Below, piece by piece: positions 5,445 to 6,350 of a stretch of DNA of 6,350 nucleotides. The notes beneath the pieces were generated by a model. That model was not told where the DNA came from. It made no database searches and saw only the letters and a list, made by a program, of their open reading frames with translations. The stretch's first letter is position 1. Every line of letters begins with the position of its first letter. Source of the stretch: Burkholderiaceae bacterium (lineage in GTDB: Bacteria; Pseudomonadota; Gammaproteobacteria; Burkholderiales; Burkholderiaceae); NCBI GenBank assembly GCA_030151165.1, contig JASLEM010000443.1:1-6350 (forward strand). Direction: 5' to 3'. Position numbers and translations under genes: made by a program.

Positions 5445-6350
5445 ATGGAACACGATCAGCACTACCACCACGAGGACATCCCCGGCGGCGTGCCACTGAA
5501 GATGTGGACGCGCGGCGTGCCCGTCGAGGACGAGGCGCGCCAGCAACTGACGAACGCGGCGCGGCTGCCGATCGTCTTCCGGCACATCGCGGCGATGCCC
5601 GACGTGCACCTGGGCATCGGCGCGACCGTCGGCTCCGTCATCCCGACGCTCAGGGCGATCATCCCGGCCGCCGTGGGCGTGGACATCGGCTGCGGCATGA
5701 TGGCCGCGAAGACCACGCTGCGCGCCGAAGACCTGCCCGACAACCTCGGCCCGCTGCGCTCGGCCATCGAGAAGGCCGTGCCGCACGGCTCGGCGCCCAA
5801 GCACCGCGGCCGTGACCCCGGCAGCTGGGAGAACCCGCCCGAGACGGTGGACCAGGTCTGGGCGACGCTGGTGGACGAGTTCGAGGCGCTGTGCGAGCTG
5901 CACCCGCGCCTGAAGAACACGAACAACCGCAAACACTTGGGAACGCTGGGCACCGGCAACCACTTCATCGAGGTCTGCCTCGACGAGATGGGCTTCGTCT
6001 GGTTCATGCTGCACTCGGGCTCGCGCGGCGTGGGTAACGCCATCGGCACGCACTTCATCGAACTGGCCAAGAAGGACGCGGAACGCAATATGCGCAACCT
6101 GCCGGACAGGGACCTGGCCTACTTCGAGGAGGGTGCCCAGTACTTCGGCGACTATGTGCGCGGCGTGTCCTGGGCCCAGAAGTTCGCGATGAAGAACCGC
6201 GAGGTGATGATGGCCAATCTGATCGCCACGGTGCGCTCAGTCATCACCAAGCCCTTCGAGGCCCATGTCGAGGCGGTGAACTGCCACCACAACTATGTGC
6301 AGCAGGAGCGCCACTTCGGCCAGGACGTGTTCGTCACCCGCAAGGGCGCC
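5445..6350 (+). CDS. rtcB: RtcB, GTP/Mn2+-dependent RNA ligase, 3' partial
   Basis: RtcB joins RNA ends with 2',3'-cyclic or 3'-phosphate to 5'-OH ends, through a GMP-histidine intermediate and 3'-guanylylated RNA, with Mn2+. The frame is open from ATG 5445 to the right edge, giving 302 codons of an expected 400 or so. After a His-rich start (MEHDQHYHHED) it follows the E. coli-type RtcB closely: LKMWTRGVPVEDEARQQL (18-35), MPDVHLGIGATVGSVIPT (51-68), PAAVGVDIGCGM (74-85), HLGTLGTGNHFIEVCLDE (164-181), FMLHSGSRGVGNAIGTHFI (187-205), RDLAYF (222-227) and NCHHNYVQQERHFG (279-292). Metal/GTP-site residues present are Asp80, Cys83, Asn172, His173, His190 and His281. The active-site His that accepts GMP (His337 in E. 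coli) lies beyond the window. It is second in an operon under the 4942-4957 promoter. Confidence 0.97.
   Translation, partial: MEHDQHYHHEDIPGGVPLKMWTRGVPVEDEARQQLTNAARLPIVFRHIAAMPDVHLGIGATVGSVIPTLRAIIPAAVGVDIGCGMMAAKTTLRAEDLPDNLGPLRSAIEKAVPHGSAPKHRGRDPGSWENPPETVDQVWATLVDEFEALCELHPRLKNTNNRKHLGTLGTGNHFIEVCLDEMGFVWFMLHSGSRGVGNAIGTHFIELAKKDAERNMRNLPDRDLAYFEEGAQYFGDYVRGVSWAQKFAMKNREVMMANLIATVRSVITKPFEAHVEAVNCHHNYVQQERHFGQDVFVTRKGA

Noticed and set aside
5401..5499. ATGA stop-start overlap opening a 32-codon frame between the small gene and rtcB
   Set aside because: It runs into the rtcB coding sequence out of frame, has a Thr-rich unstructured translation and no ribosome-binding site of its own. 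It is probably chance.
5367..6097. Two - strand frames (228 and 211 codons) opposite rtcB
   Set aside because: They are antisense to an rtcB sequence that is recognisable along its whole length, so they are shadows.
1..6350. CRISPR array, tRNA/rRNA gene, insertion sequence or prophage attachment site
   Set aside because: No regularly spaced repeats, cloverleaf-like segments, transposase motifs or matching terminal repeats were seen. The CARF domain in RtcR is a shared sensor fold and does not imply a CRISPR system here.

Overview
The window has very high G+C, strong G/C preference at third codon positions, and gene families typical of high-G+C Betaproteobacteria. I infer a Burkholderiales-like chromosome (Rubrivivax/Leptothrix/Burkholderia type). 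This rests on gene content and base composition only, and a high-G+C gammaproteobacterium is not excluded.

Left part (1-3185). The window opens inside a DHA2-family (EmrB/QacA-type) drug efflux permease on the + strand that lacks only its extreme N-terminus. A 215-bp convergent gap rich in inverted repeats follows. Next is a - strand exported DUF3047 protein (1655-2440). It is divergent, across about 130 bp, from a + strand envelope protein with an N-terminal signal, a periplasmic domain and a C-terminal membrane anchor (2571-3185). That gene ends 2 bp from the end of the convergent rtcR.

Right part (3188-6350). This is an RNA-repair (Rtc) locus. rtcR (- strand) encodes a sigma-54 activator with an N-terminal CARF-type sensor, an AAA+ domain carrying GAFTGA, and a C-terminal DNA-binding region. 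About 200 bp divergent from it lies an operon whose first gene is a small basic protein I do not recognise (GTG start at 5000). The second gene is rtcB, the RNA ligase, which runs off the right edge. The intergenic region has a complete sigma-54 promoter layout. It contains a 7-bp-arm inverted repeat (4805-4822), a perfect 16-bp palindrome (4872-4887), an IHF-like site (4900-4912) and a canonical -24/-12 element (4942-4957). The predicted transcription start near 4968 lies downstream of the ATG at 4886 that opens the longest frame, so that start should be rejected in favour of GTG 5000.

How it fits together. RtcR probably senses a product of RNA damage through its CARF domain. It would bind one or both palindromes and, with IHF bending the DNA, switch on the sigma-54 promoter to make the small protein and RtcB. 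The small protein is the main unexplained item, as a candidate accessory factor of RtcB-mediated RNA repair. rtcA or other repair genes may lie beyond 6350 but cannot be seen here.
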